Source: Ferrimonas balearica (GTDB lineage: Bacteria; Pseudomonadota; Gammaproteobacteria; Enterobacterales; Shewanellaceae). From it: DNA of 64,000 nucleotides. Of the stretch, positions 1 through 8,140 are shown piece after piece. A model generated the notes under the pieces. The model searched no databases. It was given only the letters and a program-made list of their open reading frames with translations, and had not been told where the DNA came from. Made by a program: the position numbers and the translations under genes. Position 1 is the stretch's first letter, and each line of letters starts with the position of its first letter. The stretch is taken from contig NZ_JAHVHW010000004.1 of assembly GCF_019802055.1 (NCBI RefSeq), positions 1 through 64,000 on the forward strand. The letters are read 5' to 3'.

Positions 1-8
1 GCAGCGTC

Positions 9-20
9 TGCCCGAAGGCA
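9..20 (-). other. UUCG-type hairpin downstream of tRNA-Glu
   Basis: The minus strand reads a short stem closed by a TTCG tetraloop, the same motif as in the spacer at 182-195. The repeat of this spacer suggests that the tRNA array was made by tandem duplication and may continue past the left edge. Confidence 0.5.
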
Positions 21-28
21 AGAAAGTG

Positions 29-104
29 TGGCGTCCCCTAGGGGATTCGAACCCCTGTTACCGCCGTGAAAGGGCGGTGTCCTAGGCCTCTAGACGAAGG
101 GGAC
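29..104 (-). tRNA. tRNA-Glu (UUC), copy 2 of the unit
   Basis: A 76-nt cloverleaf read on the minus strand, with encoded CCA (complement at 29-31), 5' GTCCCC pairing with GGGGAC, and anticodon TTC in the seven-base loop. It is identical base for base to the copy at 201-276. It is the last visible member of a unit transcribed leftward from 438-466. Confidence 0.97.
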
Positions 105-181
105 CCCGGACTCACCGTTTAATCTCTGGTGATAAGAGACACATCTTATCGATGCGACACCACCGTCATTGACCATGGTGC

Positions 182-195
182 TTGCCCGAAGGCAA
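182..195 (-). other. UUCG-type hairpin in tRNA spacer
   Basis: The minus strand reads TTGCC-TTCG-GGCAA, a five-pair stem with a stable UUCG loop between the two tRNA-Glu genes. It has no T-tract, so a processing or spacing element is more likely than a terminator. Confidence 0.55.
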
Positions 196-200
196 ATAAG

Positions 201-276
201 TGGCGTCCCCTAGGGGATTCGAACCCCTGTTACCGCCGTGAAAGGGCGGTGTCCTAGGCCTCTAGACGAAGGGGAC
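201..276 (-). tRNA. tRNA-Glu (UUC), copy 1 of the unit
   Basis: A 76-nt tRNA with anticodon TTC and encoded CCA, identical to the copy at 29-104. It lies 40 bp downstream of tRNA-Ala in the same transcription unit. Confidence 0.97.
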
Positions 277-316
277 CCCGGACAGTAAGGGCCGCGTTGG
301 CGGCCCCTTAGAAAGT

Positions 317-392
<76 letters not shown>

Positions 393-437
393 AACTCTCT
401 TGGCGCTTCAGGGGGCGTCCCCTTCAGTGCGAGGCGC

Positions 438-466
438 ATTTTAGGTAGCCCCCCAAAGAGAGTCAA
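438..466 (-). promoter_or_regulatory. Sigma-70 promoter of the tRNA-Ala-Glu-Glu unit
   Basis: The minus strand reads TTGACT, a 17-bp spacer, then TAAAAT, followed by a GC-rich discriminator (GCGCC). Such a discriminator is typical of stable RNA promoters under stringent control. It lies between the gltX stop and tRNA-Ala. Confidence 0.85.
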
Positions 467-474
467 CACGTTTT

Positions 475-1887
475 TCAGGAATTCGCTCTGCTTGCTACAA
501 ATTCCACCGCCTTGCTGATTCTCTCAACAGAACGTGCTTGTCCAATCAACAAAATAGTCTGATCCAGGCTGGGAGATTGGCCCGCTCCGGTTACGGCAAC
601 GCGCAGCGGCATACCCACTTTACCCATACCCAGTTCCAGCTCATCGGCAGTGTCCTGAATGCACTTATGGATCGCTTCCGCGGTCCACTCGGTCAACGCT
701 GCCAATTTGGTCTGAACCAGGGCCAGAGGTTCCTGAGCAACCGGACGCAGATGCTTCTTGGCGGCGCCAGCTTCAAACTCAGCAAAATCTTCGTAGTAGT
801 AGCGGCTGGTGGCGGCCAACTCTTTCAGAGTTTGGCTGCGCTCGGCCATCACCGGGATCAGGTCGGTCAGTGCCGGGCCATTGCTCAGGTCGATGCCCTG
901 GTCATCAAAGTGCCACTTCAGCTCTTCCGCAACGCGTTCTGCCGGCAGCGACTTCATATAGTGCTGGTTCAGCCACAACAGTTTGTCGGTGTTGAAAGCA
1001 GACGCAGACTTGTTGATCGCTTTCAGGGTGAACAGCTGAGTCATCTCTTCTAGAGTGAAGATCTCCTGATCGCCATGAGACCAGCCCAGACGAACCAGGT
1101 AGTTCAGCAACGCTTCCTGCAGATAACCGTCATCGCGGTACTGCATCACGCTCACGGCACCGTGGCGCTTGGAAAGCTTGGCGCCGTCATCACCAAGAAT
1201 CATGGAAACGTGGGCAAACTCCGGTACCGGCGCACCCAGCGCTTCGTAGATGTTGATCTGACGCGGGGTGTTGTTGATGTGGTCTTCACCACGCACCACC
1301 TGGGTGATGCCCATATCCCAATCGTCAACAACCACACAGAAGTTGTAGGTCGGCGCACCGTCGGTACGACGGATGATCAGGTCATCGAGTTCTTTGTTGT
1401 CGATCTCGATGCGGCCACGCACGTGGTCGTCAAACACCACTTTGCCTTCAGTGGGGTTTTTGAAGCGCACAACAAACGGGGCATCTTCAGCGTGCTCATG
1501 GTTGCCATCACGGCAATGACCGTCATAGCGAGCCTTCTCACCGTTGGCCATCTGCTGTTCACGCAGGGCATCCACACGCTCTTTGGAGCAATAGCACTTG
1601 TAGGCCTTGCCCTCAGCCAGCAACTGGTCGATCAGCTGGTTGTAGCGATCAAAACGCTTGGTCTGGTAGTACGGACCCTCATCCCAATTCAGGCCAAGCC
1701 ACTCCATCCCTTCGATGATGGCATCAATGGCTTCCTGGGTAGAGCGTTCCAGATCGGTATCTTCGATACGCAATACAAACTGGCCACCCTTGCTACGAGC
1801 ATAGAGCCAGGAGTACAGCGCGGTGCGGGCACCGCCCACGTGAAGAAAGCCAGTGGGGCTGGGCGCAAATCGGGTTTTAACGGTCAT
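475..1887 (-). CDS. gltX: Glutamate--tRNA ligase
   Basis: Charges tRNA-Glu with glutamate in the cytoplasm. The 470-residue protein has the class I signature near its N-terminus (APSPTG followed by HVGG, the HIGH-motif equivalent) and the KMSKS equivalent KLSKR in the middle. The reading frame is open to a TTG at 1908, but the ATG at 1885-1887 matches the family start ([13 protein letters not shown]) and has an AAGGA element just upstream. It sits directly upstream of a unit with two tRNA-Glu genes, its own substrate; the tRNA unit has a separate promoter, so the linkage is positional. Confidence 0.97.
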   Translation of the reverse strand: MTVKTRFAPSPTGFLHVGGARTALYSWLYARSKGGQFVLRIEDTDLERSTQEAIDAIIEGMEWLGLNWDEGPYYQTKRFDRYNQLIDQLLAEGKAYKCYCSKERVDALREQQMANGEKARYDGHCRDGNHEHAEDAPFVVRFKNPTEGKVVFDDHVRGRIEIDNKELDDLIIRRTDGAPTYNFCVVVDDWDMGITQVVRGEDHINNTPRQINIYEALGAPVPEFAHVSMILGDDGAKLSKRHGAVSVMQYRDDGYLQEALLNYLVRLGWSHGDQEIFTLEEMTQLFTLKAINKSASAFNTDKLLWLNQHYMKSLPAERVAEELKWHFDDQGIDLSNGPALTDLIPVMAERSQTLKELAATSRYYYEDFAEFEAGAAKKHLRPVAQEPLALVQTKLAALTEWTAEAIHKCIQDTADELELGMGKVGMPLRVAVTGAGQSPSLDQTILLIGQARSVERISKAVEFVASRANS

Positions 1888-2069
1888 GTCCTTCTCGATT
1901 CTCAACAAACATCGACGGCCGGTTGGCCAGTAAGCCCGGTAGTTTAGCAGCCAAGCGCCTGCTCACCAATCATCGTCGCGGAGGTTTACTCCGTGGATTG
2001 ATCCCGCGCAACCGACAGACCGCGCCGGGTGTTCTACGCTTGGCAGAGATCCCCCAAAGGAGCAGCGTG

Positions 2070-2297
2070 ATGTCTGACAACATTTCCCAATCCGCTCCGG
2101 TGGAAAGCATCGCCTCCTACCTGAAGCAGATACACGGTTACGACCAGGCTCGTGCGGATCGAGAAGCACAGCAGGTGGTTGACGATTTCAAGAAGATGCA
2201 GCGACTGGGCTACATCCAGGGGTGGTACTTCGATGAGCAGGGTCATCTGGAGTTGATTCCCAGTGATGAGGTACTGAGCCGACTGAACACAAAATGA
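2070..2297 (+). CDS. Small conserved-looking protein of unknown function (75 aa)
   Basis: I do not recognise this gene. ATG at 2070 follows a good AAAGGAG site (2056-2062). The product is a soluble, charged, mostly helical protein of 75 residues without signal peptide or membrane segment. It has a central run of acidic and basic residues (around DDFKKMQRLGY) and a WYFDEQGHLEL stretch that could form a small beta hairpin. It is divergent from gltX and 66 bp upstream of an MFS gene. Codon use and the clear ribosome site support a real gene. Confidence 0.7.
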   Translation: MSDNISQSAPVESIASYLKQIHGYDQARADREAQQVVDDFKKMQRLGYIQGWYFDEQGHLELIPSDEVLSRLNTK

Positions 2298-2363
2298 GCT
2301 TTACCTGAGCGCGGCACTCGGATATAAGTAAACAAAATAGTTTATTTATTAAAAGGGGTCGTG

Positions 2364-3599
2364 ATGAGCCCACACCGTATTCTTGCCACCACAGCGCTGG
2401 TCACCCTGATCAGCGTCAGTGGTGTCGCCCTGCCCTACCCTATCCTCGCCCCGCTGTTTCTTGAGATAGCGCACCCCGTCAGCCAGTTTGCGGGCCTACC
2501 GACCAAACTGCTTCTTGGCGCCGTACTGGCCATCTACCCCCTGGGTATTCTGGCTGGCAGTAATGTTATTGGCGCCTGGTCTGATCGCCATGGTCGACGC
2601 CTGATCCTACTTTGGACCATGGCAGGGTCGGCACTCGGCTACGCCCTCTCCGCCTGGGCGATCAGCGAAGGGGATTTTCTGCTGTTTGCCATCAGTCGAT
2701 TTTTGACCGGACTCTGCGAAGGCAACCTGAGTGTCGCTCGGGCAATCGCCTCCGATCTCCACCCCCGGATAGACCGAACCCGAGCCTTCTCGCTACTGAG
2801 CGCCACCACTTACGCCGGCTATCTGGTCGGCCCTCTATTGGGCGGCCTGCTATTACCCCTGGGCGCATCCATGGCCTTTATTGCCGCCGCCGTCGCTTGT
2901 GGCCTTGCGGTTGGGGTTATCGCCATCGCGCTGCCCGCCGATAAGCCAACATCAGCCAGCACCCAAGCGGAGCACAGTCACAGCCTGGCACTGCTGCGCC
3001 ATCCTAAGATCCGCGCATTCTTCGGCCTCTATTTAATGTTGATGCTGTCGGTCAATGGGTTCTACGAGTTCTATCCGGTCTGGCTGGTGGAGCAGCGTCA
3101 CTTCTCCAGTATCGAGATCGCCTGGGCCACCGTGCTGTTGACCAGCATCATGATCCTGGTGGCAACCCTGCTCAATATGAAACTGAAGCGACGATTGGGT
3201 CTCGCCAGGGCGGGGATCGTTGGCATGACGCTGTTCAGCCTGCCACTGATGCTGCTGCCTCTGAGTCAGGGTCAGTACGTATTGCCCTTTGTCCTGATGG
3301 GGGCAGGCATCGCGCTTTATAACGCCATGCTGCCCAGCTACCTGGCTGAACGGGGCGGTGCCTATAGCCAGGGGATCCTGATGGGGCTGATGGCCACAAC
3401 CTTCTTCCTTGGCAACGTCCTTATGGCGCTCGCCGGCAGCGCCTTAGCGATATGGGATACCCGGCTGGTGTTGAGCCTTTCCGGCGTGCTGGGAATGGTG
3501 GCCACCCTCCAGTTTGCCCATCACCACTTCCGACGCATGACCTGGCCGGAACCGGAGCCGCAAACAACCACAGAAAAAGAGATCGCCAGCGGTTTATAA
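2364..3599 (+). CDS. MFS transporter
   Basis: An inner-membrane major facilitator of 411 residues with about 12 predicted membrane segments. The loop after the second segment holds the MFS signature GAWSDRHGRR (about residues 70-80). The substrate cannot be read from sequence; similarity is to drug/metabolite efflux-type MFS proteins. ATG at 2364 is chosen over GTG at 2361 because the AAGGGG element (2353-2357) has better spacing. A LysR regulator follows 73 bp downstream on the same strand and may control it. The AT-rich 2325-2350 segment upstream is a likely promoter region. Confidence 0.88.
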   Translation: MSPHRILATTALVTLISVSGVALPYPILAPLFLEIAHPVSQFAGLPTKLLLGAVLAIYPLGILAGSNVIGAWSDRHGRRLILLWTMAGSALGYALSAWAISEGDFLLFAISRFLTGLCEGNLSVARAIASDLHPRIDRTRAFSLLSATTYAGYLVGPLLGGLLLPLGASMAFIAAAVACGLAVGVIAIALPADKPTSASTQAEHSHSLALLRHPKIRAFFGLYLMLMLSVNGFYEFYPVWLVEQRHFSSIEIAWATVLLTSIMILVATLLNMKLKRRLGLARAGIVGMTLFSLPLMLLPLSQGQYVLPFVLMGAGIALYNAMLPSYLAERGGAYSQGILMGLMATTFFLGNVLMALAGSALAIWDTRLVLSLSGVLGMVATLQFAHHHFRRMTWPEPEPQTTTEKEIASGL

Positions 3600-3672
3600 G
3601 TCTATGTATTTGTTTTTAATGCTGGCATATTAGGAAAACTGCCACAAAAATTCCGGGATCAGCGCTTCGACT

Positions 3673-4548
3673 ATGGATCTTCGTCAGCTTCGCAACTTCG
3701 TCATGGTGGCGGAACACGCCAGTTTTACCCGTGCAGCACGTGTTCTGGGGGTCGCCCAACCTGCAGTCAGTACGGCCATTAAAAAGCTCGAGACGGATTT
3801 GGGACTGGTGTTGCTGCATCGTCAGGATAAGCGGGTGCAGTTAACGGCTGAGGGCAAAGAGCTGCTGCCTCACGCCAAGGCGATCCTGGATCGGGTTGAG
3901 CAGGCCACAGCCGCCATGAACCGCCTGCGGGATCTGGATCGGGGCGAAGTGCGCATCGCGCTGCCCGGCATGATTGGATCCTACTACTTCCCGGCTCTTC
4001 TGATGGCATTCCACCACCGCTACCCGGAGCTCAAATTGTCCTTGTGCGAGGCGGGCACCCGGGAGATCCAGGGGATGCTGGAGCGGGACGAAGTGGACAT
4101 CGGCATCATTATCGAGCCCACCGCCGATCAGGGACTGGAAACCGTGCCTCTGACCCGTCAGGAGATGATCGTCGCGGTGGGGCTGGATCACCCGTTGGCG
4201 GGCGAAGAGAAGATCGATATTGAAACCTTCTTCCAGCATGAACTGGTGATGTTCAAGCACGGTTACTACCACCGAGAGCTGATCAACAACCTCGCCAAGA
4301 ATCTCGGCGTGACACCGGACATCGCTTTTGAAACCAACCTGATTGAGTTGATCCGCAGCATCGTGCGTCAGGGCTTCGCCATCACCACGGTCCTGAAGAT
4401 GGTGGTTGAGCAGGACCCGGACATCCGCGCCATCCCGTTCAAAGACCCGCTCTACATGGATCTGCATGTCGGTTGGAAGAGCGGCCGCGCCCTCACTCAG
4501 GCGGACCGGACCTTCCTCGACTTCCTGCTGGAGCAGAACGGCCGTTAA
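3673..4548 (+). CDS. LysR-family transcriptional regulator
   Basis: A 291-residue LysR-type regulator. The N-terminal winged helix-turn-helix spans about residues 1-60 (MDLRQLRNFV, then SFTRAARVLGVAQPAVS) and is followed by the linker helix and a two-lobed effector domain. The inducer is unknown. It lies in the same direction as the MFS gene, not divergent as is usual, and converges with gltS with only 3 bp between stop codons. No strong ribosome site is visible before the ATG. It could regulate the MFS gene, gltS, or neither. Confidence 0.92.
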   Translation: MDLRQLRNFVMVAEHASFTRAARVLGVAQPAVSTAIKKLETDLGLVLLHRQDKRVQLTAEGKELLPHAKAILDRVEQATAAMNRLRDLDRGEVRIALPGMIGSYYFPALLMAFHHRYPELKLSLCEAGTREIQGMLERDEVDIGIIIEPTADQGLETVPLTRQEMIVAVGLDHPLAGEEKIDIETFFQHELVMFKHGYYHRELINNLAKNLGVTPDIAFETNLIELIRSIVRQGFAITTVLKMVVEQDPDIRAIPFKDPLYMDLHVGWKSGRALTQADRTFLDFLLEQNGR

Positions 4549-4551
4549 GGC

Positions 4552-5748
4552 TCAGGGCTGCAGGCTGTTGATGGTCAGTTGCAGCACCAGCGCATTGGCC
4601 AGATCCACAAAGAACGCGTTGGCCAGCGGCAAGATCATAAAGGCCAGCGGCGCGGCCCCATAACGCCCGACCAGGGCGTTCATGTTGGCCATCGCATTGG
4701 GCAGCGCACCCAACCCCATCCCCATATAGCCTGCACACAATACGGCACTGTCATAGCTGCGCCCCAGCATGGGGAAAAGAGCAAAACGAACCATCAGCAG
4801 CATGGCCAACACCTGGGCACCGACCGCCAGCAGCATGGGCAGCGCCAGGTCGATCAGGGTCCACAGTTGCATCCCCATTAAAGACATGGAGAGAAACAGG
4901 CCGAGGCTCACCTCGGACAACAGTGGCAACGCCTGCCCTTCCGATGGGGCTTCCAGCTTAGGCAGGATCCGCGGCAGCGTGTTGGTCATCACCATCCCCA
5001 CCAACATACAGGCAAGAAACTCGGGAATATTGACGCCGTGGGTGGCCAACCATCGGGACAGCAGGCCCCCCAGAATCATGCCGGCGCTGACGTACATCAG
5101 CACCACAAACATCTCCTGGCTGCTGATGCGCCGACGCGGCGTCTCGCCTCGCGGATGGGCATCCAGTACCGGCTCAGCCGATTTAAGTTGGTGACGTTCA
5201 ATCAGCCGTTGCGCCATGGGACCGCCAACAATCCCTCCCATGATCAGGCCAAGCGTGGCACTGCCAATGCCGATCTCCAGCGCATTTGGAATGCCGAAGC
5301 GGGCCTCAAATACGGAAGCCCAGGCAACCGAAGTGCCATGGCCACCAAACAGGGAGACCGACCCCAGCAGCAACCCCTCAGCCGGCGCCAGGCCTGTCGC
5401 CTGTGCCATGCCTAGACCGACCAGATTCTGCAGAATCACCCCACCCACGCAGAACACCAACAGCACACCAAGCGGCCGTCCGCCCCGGGTCAGGGCATCC
5501 AATCGTGCCGTCAGTCCGATGGTGGTAAAGAATGCCAGCAACAGGGCATCGCGCAGGGCCATGTCAAAGTGCAGTTCCAGCCCCCAGAGCTCATAGGCAA
5601 TCAACGCCATCACGGAAGCAAACAGCCCCCCACTGACCGGCTGAGGAATGTTGTAACGCCGCAGCACCCCGAAGAGCTGGGTCAGTCCCCGTCCGATCAG
5701 CAACACGATAATGGCTGCCAAGACCGTCTCTTTCAGGGAAAGCACCAT
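4552..5748 (-). CDS. gltS: Sodium/glutamate symporter
   Basis: Takes up glutamate with sodium across the inner membrane. The 398-residue protein has about 10 membrane segments and family landmarks, including GGLFASV near residue 40, the re-entrant-loop sequence FGGHGT, and a matching glycine-rich loop in the second half. ATG at 5748 is preferred to GTG at 5757 because an AAGG element lies 8 nt upstream. The upstream region holds a GntR-type operator-like palindrome (5782-5796). Confidence 0.94.
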   Translation of the reverse strand: MVLSLKETVLAAIIVLLIGRGLTQLFGVLRRYNIPQPVSGGLFASVMALIAYELWGLELHFDMALRDALLLAFFTTIGLTARLDALTRGGRPLGVLLVFCVGGVILQNLVGLGMAQATGLAPAEGLLLGSVSLFGGHGTSVAWASVFEARFGIPNALEIGIGSATLGLIMGGIVGGPMAQRLIERHQLKSAEPVLDAHPRGETPRRRISSQEMFVVLMYVSAGMILGGLLSRWLATHGVNIPEFLACMLVGMVMTNTLPRILPKLEAPSEGQALPLLSEVSLGLFLSMSLMGMQLWTLIDLALPMLLAVGAQVLAMLLMVRFALFPMLGRSYDSAVLCAGYMGMGLGALPNAMANMNALVGRYGAAPLAFMILPLANAFFVDLANALVLQLTINSLQP

Positions 5749-5781
5749 AAACAACACCTTATTTGACTGGAAAATTGGCCC

Positions 5782-5796
5782 AATGGTTTGACCAAT
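5782..5796. promoter_or_regulatory. PdhR/LldR-like operator upstream of gltS
   Basis: AATGGT-TTG-ACCAAT matches the ATTGGT-NNN-ACCAAT consensus of PdhR/LldR-type GntR regulators at 11 of 12 informative positions. It is centred 41 bp upstream of the gltS start codon, where a repressor could act. The regulator itself is not in the window. Confidence 0.5.
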
Positions 5797-5951
5797 TGAA
5801 AAAACAAGGTTCGCGATGCTACCGGTTCCAACGGCGCATTACCAAGCACTCCACTCACTCGCGACTGCAAAACTTCGACATGGGTCCGCGCAGGATCCGA
5901 GCACGCAATGCCACCAGTTGATGGCATCCATTTGAAATAGAAGAGATTACT

Positions 5952-5975
5952 GTTACTGAACCTCGGGACAGTAAC
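5952..5975. repeat. Inverted repeat in the gltS-maiA gap
   Basis: GTTACTG and CAGTAAC are perfect 7-bp arms separated by 10 bp. No T-tract follows on either strand. It lies in the 316-bp gap between gltS and maiA, which otherwise holds the GntR-like palindrome and the maiA terminator. It could be an operator; no regulator family is recognised. Confidence 0.4.
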
Positions 5976-6012
5976 GAATTAGCAAGTATAGGTGGCCAGG
6001 TTACCGGATGCG

Positions 6013-6046
6013 GAAAAAATGACCGGGGACGCGCGGTTGCGTCCCC
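6013..6046 (-). terminator. Rho-independent terminator of maiA
   Basis: GGGGACGC/GCGTCCCC stem (6025-6032 with 6039-6046) and, on the minus strand, a run of six T. Confidence 0.85.
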
Positions 6047-6064
6047 AAAGTGATGTTTGAGGGA

Positions 6065-6706
6065 TCAGAGCGCGTCGGGTTGGCACTCCGGCGCCGCTTT
6101 CTGAAACGCTTCAAGCGCGCGGCAACGAGCGGTAATGGCCCGAATCAGCGGATACTCATCCAGCGGTACCTTGAACCGCTCAGCATTGTAAACCTGTGGG
6201 ATCAGGCAGAGATCGGCAATGCTGACTTCATCACCCACGCAGAACTCCCCGGCGGTTTGCTCCAACTGCATCTCCAGCCCATCAAAGGCGGTTTTAATCC
6301 AGTGGTGGTACCAGGCGGTCTTCTGATCTTCGGTGACCTTCAGTTCGCCGCTCAGGTACTTGAGGACACGCAGGTTATTGAGCGGGTGGCAATCCGCTGC
6401 AATGTTTTGCGCCAGGGCGCGTGCTTTGGCGCGAGCCACCGGTCCCTCCGGCAGCAGCGCTGGCAGCGGATAGGCTTCATCCAGATACTCGATGATCGCC
6501 AGGGACTGGTTGAGGATCAGGTCTCCATCCACCAGGGTGGGCACCAGATGGTTCGGGTTCAACACGCCGTAAGCCGGCAGATGCTGCTCACCGCCATCCC
6601 GGACCAGATGAACGGAACGGTTATCAAAAGCCAGCCCCTTATAGTGGCAGGCAATACGAACCCGATAGGCAGCGCTGGAGCGCCAATAACCATAGAGTGT
6701 CAGCAT
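6065..6706 (-). CDS. maiA: Maleylacetoacetate isomerase (zeta-class GST)
   Basis: Converts maleylacetoacetate to fumarylacetoacetate, the fifth step of Phe/Tyr degradation, using glutathione. The 213-residue protein has the thioredoxin-like N-terminal domain with the zeta signature as SSAAYRVRIA (about residues 10-19) and the NPNHLVPTL glutathione-binding stretch, followed by the all-helical C-terminal domain. The signature Cys of the eukaryotic enzymes is replaced by Ala. It is transcribed alone, separated from hppD by a terminator. Homogentisate dioxygenase, which makes its precursor, is not nearby. A related maleylpyruvate isomerase is the main alternative. Confidence 0.85.
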   Translation of the reverse strand: MLTLYGYWRSSAAYRVRIACHYKGLAFDNRSVHLVRDGGEQHLPAYGVLNPNHLVPTLVDGDLILNQSLAIIEYLDEAYPLPALLPEGPVARAKARALAQNIAADCHPLNNLRVLKYLSGELKVTEDQKTAWYHHWIKTAFDGLEMQLEQTAGEFCVGDEVSIADLCLIPQVYNAERFKVPLDEYPLIRAITARCRALEAFQKAAPECQPDAL

Positions 6707-6833
6707 TCACTTTCCCTGTTTTCTGCGGATCCACATCCGCCTTGTCACTAAGCTAGCACCATTTTTCCGATGCGGAGAACTGGGCCTGATACACCAGTAC
6801 AGCGCCCTTTTCTGCCAATTTGCCAAGATGCCA

Positions 6834-6862
6834 AAAGAGACGGCGGCCCCGGGGGCCGCCGC
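6834..6862 (-). terminator. Rho-independent terminator of hppD
   Basis: GGCGGCCC/GGGCCGCC stem (6842-6849 with 6853-6860) followed on the minus strand by TCTCTTTT. Confidence 0.85.
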
Positions 6863-6898
6863 CAGTTCATTCACCTGAATCAAATCGATTCCGGGCGA

Positions 6899-7975
6899 TT
6901 AAATCACGCCGCGTCGAATTTGATCCTCTTCGATGGATTCAAACAGTGCCTTGAAGTTGCCTTCGCCAAAACCTTCATTGCCTTTGCGCTGAATGATCTC
7001 AAAGAACACCGGCCCGATGACCGTCTGGGTGAAGATCTGCAGCAGAATGCCATCCTTCATCGGTGCGCCATCCACCAGGATCTGCAGGTCACGCATCGCC
7101 GCCAGATCCTCACCATGTCCGGGTACACGCTGATCCACCTTGTCGTAGTAGGTGCCCGGGGTCGGCATAAAGTCCATACCGCCAGCACGCAGCGCCCGCA
7201 CTGACGCATAGATGTCATCGGTGGTCAGAGCGATATGCTGGATCCCCTCGCCGTTATACTCACGAAGATACTCTTCGATCTGGCTCTTATCATCGGAGGA
7301 CTCGTTGATGGGGATGCGGATCTTGCCGCAGGGGCCAGTCATGGCGCGGCTTACCAGACCGGTCAGTTTGCCTTCGATGTCGAAGTAGCGGATCTCACGG
7401 AAGTTGCCGATGCGCTCATAGAAGCCCGCCCACTTGTCCATGTTGCCTTGGAACACGTTGTGGGTCAGGTGATCAATTTCATACAGCCCTTTGTCGGCAG
7501 CCTTCAAACGCGCTTCGGCGTCCTCGTAGAAGTGGAAATCGACGTCGTAGATGCTCTTGTCACCGTAGCGGTCAACAAAGTACAGGGTGGAATCACCGAT
7601 GCCGTGAACGGCCGGGATGTTCAGTTCCATCGGACCGATGTTGCCTTCGAACTCGGTCGCGCCATGCTCCAGGGCATGAGCCAGGGCCGCAGCCGCGTCT
7701 TTTACCCGCCACGCCATACCACAAACGGAGGGGCCGTGCTCTTTAGCGAACGCGGCAGCCTGGGAGTGGGGCTCCGCATTAATGATGAAGTTGATATCGC
7801 CCTGGCGGAACAGCCAGGCTTCCTTGGAGCGGTGCTTGGCGATCTCAGCAAAGCCCAGCAGACCAAACAGCGACTTCAGCGCGTCAATGCCTGCCGCGTC
7901 GGGGGCGGTGTACTCGACAAATTCAAAACCGTCAGTTCCCAGCGGATTCCAATCCGGATTCGCTTGATGGGCCAT
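6899..7975 (-). CDS. hppD: 4-hydroxyphenylpyruvate dioxygenase
   Basis: Oxidises 4-hydroxyphenylpyruvate to homogentisate (non-haem Fe(II) enzyme, Tyr catabolism). The 358-residue protein has two vicinal-oxygen-chelate halves. The iron ligands are visible as His169 (EIDHLTHN), His247 (GIQHIAL) and Glu326 (FFEIIQR), and the C-terminal helix sequence GFGEGNFKALFESIE closes the active site. A ribosome site (GGGAGAAG) precedes ATG. The upstream region carries CRP-like and TyrR-like sites, fitting induction by tyrosine and relief from glucose-type repression. Confidence 0.97.
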   Translation of the reverse strand: MAHQANPDWNPLGTDGFEFVEYTAPDAAGIDALKSLFGLLGFAEIAKHRSKEAWLFRQGDINFIINAEPHSQAAAFAKEHGPSVCGMAWRVKDAAAALAHALEHGATEFEGNIGPMELNIPAVHGIGDSTLYFVDRYGDKSIYDVDFHFYEDAEARLKAADKGLYEIDHLTHNVFQGNMDKWAGFYERIGNFREIRYFDIEGKLTGLVSRAMTGPCGKIRIPINESSDDKSQIEEYLREYNGEGIQHIALTTDDIYASVRALRAGGMDFMPTPGTYYDKVDQRVPGHGEDLAAMRDLQILVDGAPMKDGILLQIFTQTVIGPVFFEIIQRKGNEGFGEGNFKALFESIEEDQIRRGVI

Positions 7976-8015
7976 ATTACTTCTCCCTGGTTACATTGTT
8001 GTTATGTCAGATAGC

Positions 8016-8027
8016 TTGTTTAAACAA
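8016..8027. repeat. 12-bp perfect palindrome before hppD
   Basis: TTGTTTAAACAA, 41-52 bp upstream of the hppD start codon and probably within the core promoter or start of transcription. No known operator is assigned. Confidence 0.4.
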
Positions 8028-8048
8028 TGAGACCGGAAGAATAAATAG

Positions 8049-8064
8049 TGTGCGCCCGATCACA
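8049..8064. promoter_or_regulatory. CRP-like site upstream of hppD
   Basis: TGTGC-GCCCGA-TCACA differs from the CRP consensus TGTGA-N6-TCACA at one of ten positions. It is centred 81 bp upstream of the hppD start codon. Confidence 0.55.
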
Positions 8065-8079
8065 CTTCCCTGAACGCAC

Positions 8080-8123
8080 AAAGGGGATGTCACCCTGGCT
8101 TTACATTGGGCGACATCCCCTTT
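8080..8123. terminator. 12-bp stem between hppD promoter and tyrR stop
   Basis: AAAGGGGATGTC (8080-8091) and its exact complement (8112-8123) enclose 20 nt. On the minus strand only three T follow, so termination of tyrR is possible but not typical. On the plus strand the tail is TTTTATTT. The loop and left arm contain a TyrR-like box. Confidence 0.45.
8088..8105. promoter_or_regulatory. Weak TyrR-like box upstream of hppD
   Basis: TGTCAC-CCTGGC-TTTACA matches the TyrR consensus TGTAAA-N6-TTTACA at 10 of 12 positions (one half perfect). It lies 40 bp (centre to centre) upstream of the CRP-like site, an order also found before the methionine gamma-lyase operon. Confidence 0.4.
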
Positions 8124-8140
8124 TATTTCATAGGCTTAAC

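Noticed and set aside
1887-1908. N-terminal extension of GltX from TTG at 1908
   Set aside because: The ATG at 1887 matches the conserved family start and has an AAGGA element.
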